This document shows, piece after piece, positions 6,042 to 7,048 of a DNA stretch of 7,048 nucleotides. The notes under the pieces are model-generated. The model was not told the DNA's origin and ran no database searches. It saw only the letters and a program-made list of their open reading frames with translations. Each line of letters opens with the position of its first letter. The stretch's first letter is position 1. The position numbers and the translations under genes were made by a program. Source of the DNA: CAZVEV01 sp964625865 (lineage in GTDB: Bacteria; Planctomycetota; Phycisphaerae; SM23-33); assembly GCA_964625865.1 (NCBI GenBank), contig CAZVEV010000307.1, positions 1 through 7,048 on the forward strand, in the 5' to 3' direction.

Positions 6042-6977
6042 CTACAGATGCCACGGCGCCCGCATCGGCGGGTTGACCAGGCGGTTGGCCTCTTCGTCGC
6101 CGATGATCTGCTCGGCGACCGGGTCGTACTTGATCTTGCGTCCGACGCGGATGGAGATATTCGCCAGGTGCATGATGCAGGCGGCGCGGTGGGCGGCCTC
6201 GGCGTGTCCGCCGGTCTTCTTTCGCGTCCTGATGGCCTGGGGGAACCTGATCATCGGCTCGGGGTCGGGCATGGCCTTGATCTTGGCCTGGTCTTCTTCG
6301 CTCAGGTCGCTCAGGGCGACGTCTCGGCGTTTCAGCCTGTCGTAGGGCTTTCCCCACTCCTTGCTTTCCATCACGATGGTCCACCCGTCGGCGTACTTCA
6401 GCTCAACCCAGCCCCACATGCCGCACGCCTCGGGGTGGGCAAGCGGAGCGTAGGATTCGATCTCGACGGGGCTGGTGTCGTCCTTGCCGTAAATCCACTG
6501 GTACGGGTCGAAGTGGTGCTGGCCCATGTCGGCCATGCCGCCGCCCTCGTAGTCCCAGTAGCCACGGTGCGTCCCGCCGGTGCGGTGCTTGTGATACGGC
6601 CGTAACGGCGCCGGTCCGCAGTACATGTCCCAATCGAGGGAGCCCGGAATCGGCATGGGCTTGGGGTTCACGATGCCGGACCACTGCTTGACTTTCAGAC
6701 CGCCGGACTTGAAGTGGACGCCCTTGCAGTTGGTCCCCAGCAGCCCCGACCGCATGATCTTGTGCGTCCGCTTGCTGCGAGTGCTCGCGCTGGCCCCGTA
6801 GCGACCGTACGTGCCCACCTGGTAGATGCGGTTGTATCGCGTTTCGGCCTGGACCAGTGCGCGGCCTTCGGCGATGAAGCGCGTTGCGGGCTTCTCGCAG
6901 AGGACGTCTTTCCCCGCCTGCATGGCGGCGATGGAAATCAGCGCATGCCAATGCGGAGGCGTCGCAATGGCGACCAC
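6042..6977 (-). CDS. Gfo/Idh/MocA family oxidoreductase, N-terminally truncated or frameshifted
   Basis: Family members oxidise or reduce sugars, inositols or related polyols with NAD(P). The 311 residues from the GTG at 6977 begin inside the Rossmann fold: IATPPHWHA (4-12) and CEKP (27-30), whose Lys29 is the conserved catalytic/cofactor-site lysine. The C-terminal substrate domain has GGGMADMGQHHFDPYQW (145-161), and the protein ends with NPPMRAPWHL, a tail common in planctomycete paralogues. Full-length relatives have roughly 400-450 residues, so about 100 residues, including the GxGxxG dinucleotide loop, are absent. The same frame stays open upstream to 7004, reading TVTENKDIDVV as expected for the family, but a TGA at 7005-7007 closes it. 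No alternative frame up to the window edge shows the Rossmann start. This is therefore a pseudogene, a frameshift or an assembly error, and the GTG is probably not a real start. It lies 29 bp upstream of the HEAT gene. Confidence 0.82.
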   Translation of the reverse strand: MVAIATPPHWHALISIAAMQAGKDVLCEKPATRFIAEGRALVQAETRYNRIYQVGTYGRYGASASTRSKRTHKIMRSGLLGTNCKGVHFKSGGLKVKQWSGIVNPKPMPIPGSLDWDMYCGPAPLRPYHKHRTGGTHRGYWDYEGGGMADMGQHHFDPYQWIYGKDDTSPVEIESYAPLAHPEACGMWGWVELKYADGWTIVMESKEWGKPYDRLKRRDVALSDLSEEDQAKIKAMPDPEPMIRFPQAIRTRKKTGGHAEAAHRAACIMHLANISIRVGRKIKYDPVAEQIIGDEEANRLVNPPMRAPWHL

Positions 6978-7005
6978 GTCGATATCCTTGTTTTCGGTAA
7001 CCGTT

Positions 7006-7023
7006 CAGGCCCATTCGGGCCTG
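7006..7023. other. Perfect inverted repeat at the break point of the oxidoreductase
   Basis: CAGGCCC (7006-7012) and GGGCCTG (7017-7023) form a perfect 7-bp stem with a 4-nt loop, ATTC on the plus strand. One arm contains two bases of the TGA that closes the oxidoreductase frame. It could be a terminator or promoter-proximal hairpin, a REP-like element, or a site prone to deletion or misassembly. No T-run follows on either strand. Confidence 0.45.
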
Positions 7024-7048
7024 TGATGTTTCTCTGGCGGGGCAGCGT

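Noticed and set aside
5038..6345. Long plus-strand open frame (435 codons) over the HEAT and oxidoreductase genes
   Set aside because: It shows no recognisable domain and runs antisense to two genes with clear family features and a ribosome site; long antisense frames are expected in GC-rich DNA.
7005..7007. In-frame TGA as a selenocysteine codon or reassigned stop
   Set aside because: TGA is a normal stop in other genes here (2701-2703, 4966-4968). The nearby hairpin is upstream of the TGA on the minus strand, whereas a bacterial SECIS lies downstream, and the position is not a known selenocysteine site.

Overview
The window is GC-rich bacterial DNA with tightly packed genes. Three things together suggest a planctomycete or a close PVC-group relative: a Gfo/Idh/MocA oxidoreductase ending in the PWHL tail common in planctomycete paralogues, a small cytoplasmic HEAT-repeat protein beside it, and a CUT2-type sugar transporter. 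This is inference from protein style; there is no rRNA or other marker in the window.

Layout. Positions 1-157 are a non-coding leader with degenerate ~20-bp repeats, a clear TATAAT -10 box and a possible operator. A plus-strand operon follows: a lipoprotein sugar-binding protein (158-1177), a duplicated RbsA-type ATPase (1159-2703, overlapping the previous gene by 19 bp), a permease of XylH-like length and layout (2700-3881, ATGA overlap), and a membrane-anchored calcineurin-like phosphoesterase (3910-4968, 28 bp downstream). The convergent gap 4969-5175 holds a large two-part hairpin at 5076-5128, placed to terminate transcription from both sides. On the minus strand lie a HEAT-repeat protein (5176-6012) and, upstream of it, a Gfo/Idh/MocA oxidoreductase (6042-6977). 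The oxidoreductase frame is closed by a TGA at 7005-7007, so it lacks the N-terminal half of its NAD(P)-binding fold.

How the genes may work together. The first three genes form a complete high-affinity sugar importer: binding lipoprotein, a membrane channel that probably acts as a homodimer, and a two-domain ATPase. The substrate cannot be read from sequence. The phosphoesterase is predicted to face the periplasm and could process a phosphorylated compound there before uptake, but only its position suggests this. The oxidoreductase/HEAT pair looks like a separate transcription unit of sugar or polyol metabolism.

I see no CRISPR array, insertion sequence, tRNA, rRNA or defence system. The points most worth a second look are the phosphoesterase attached to the transporter operon with altered metal-site motifs, the interrupted oxidoreductase with a hairpin at the break point, and the permease/binding-protein mismatch.
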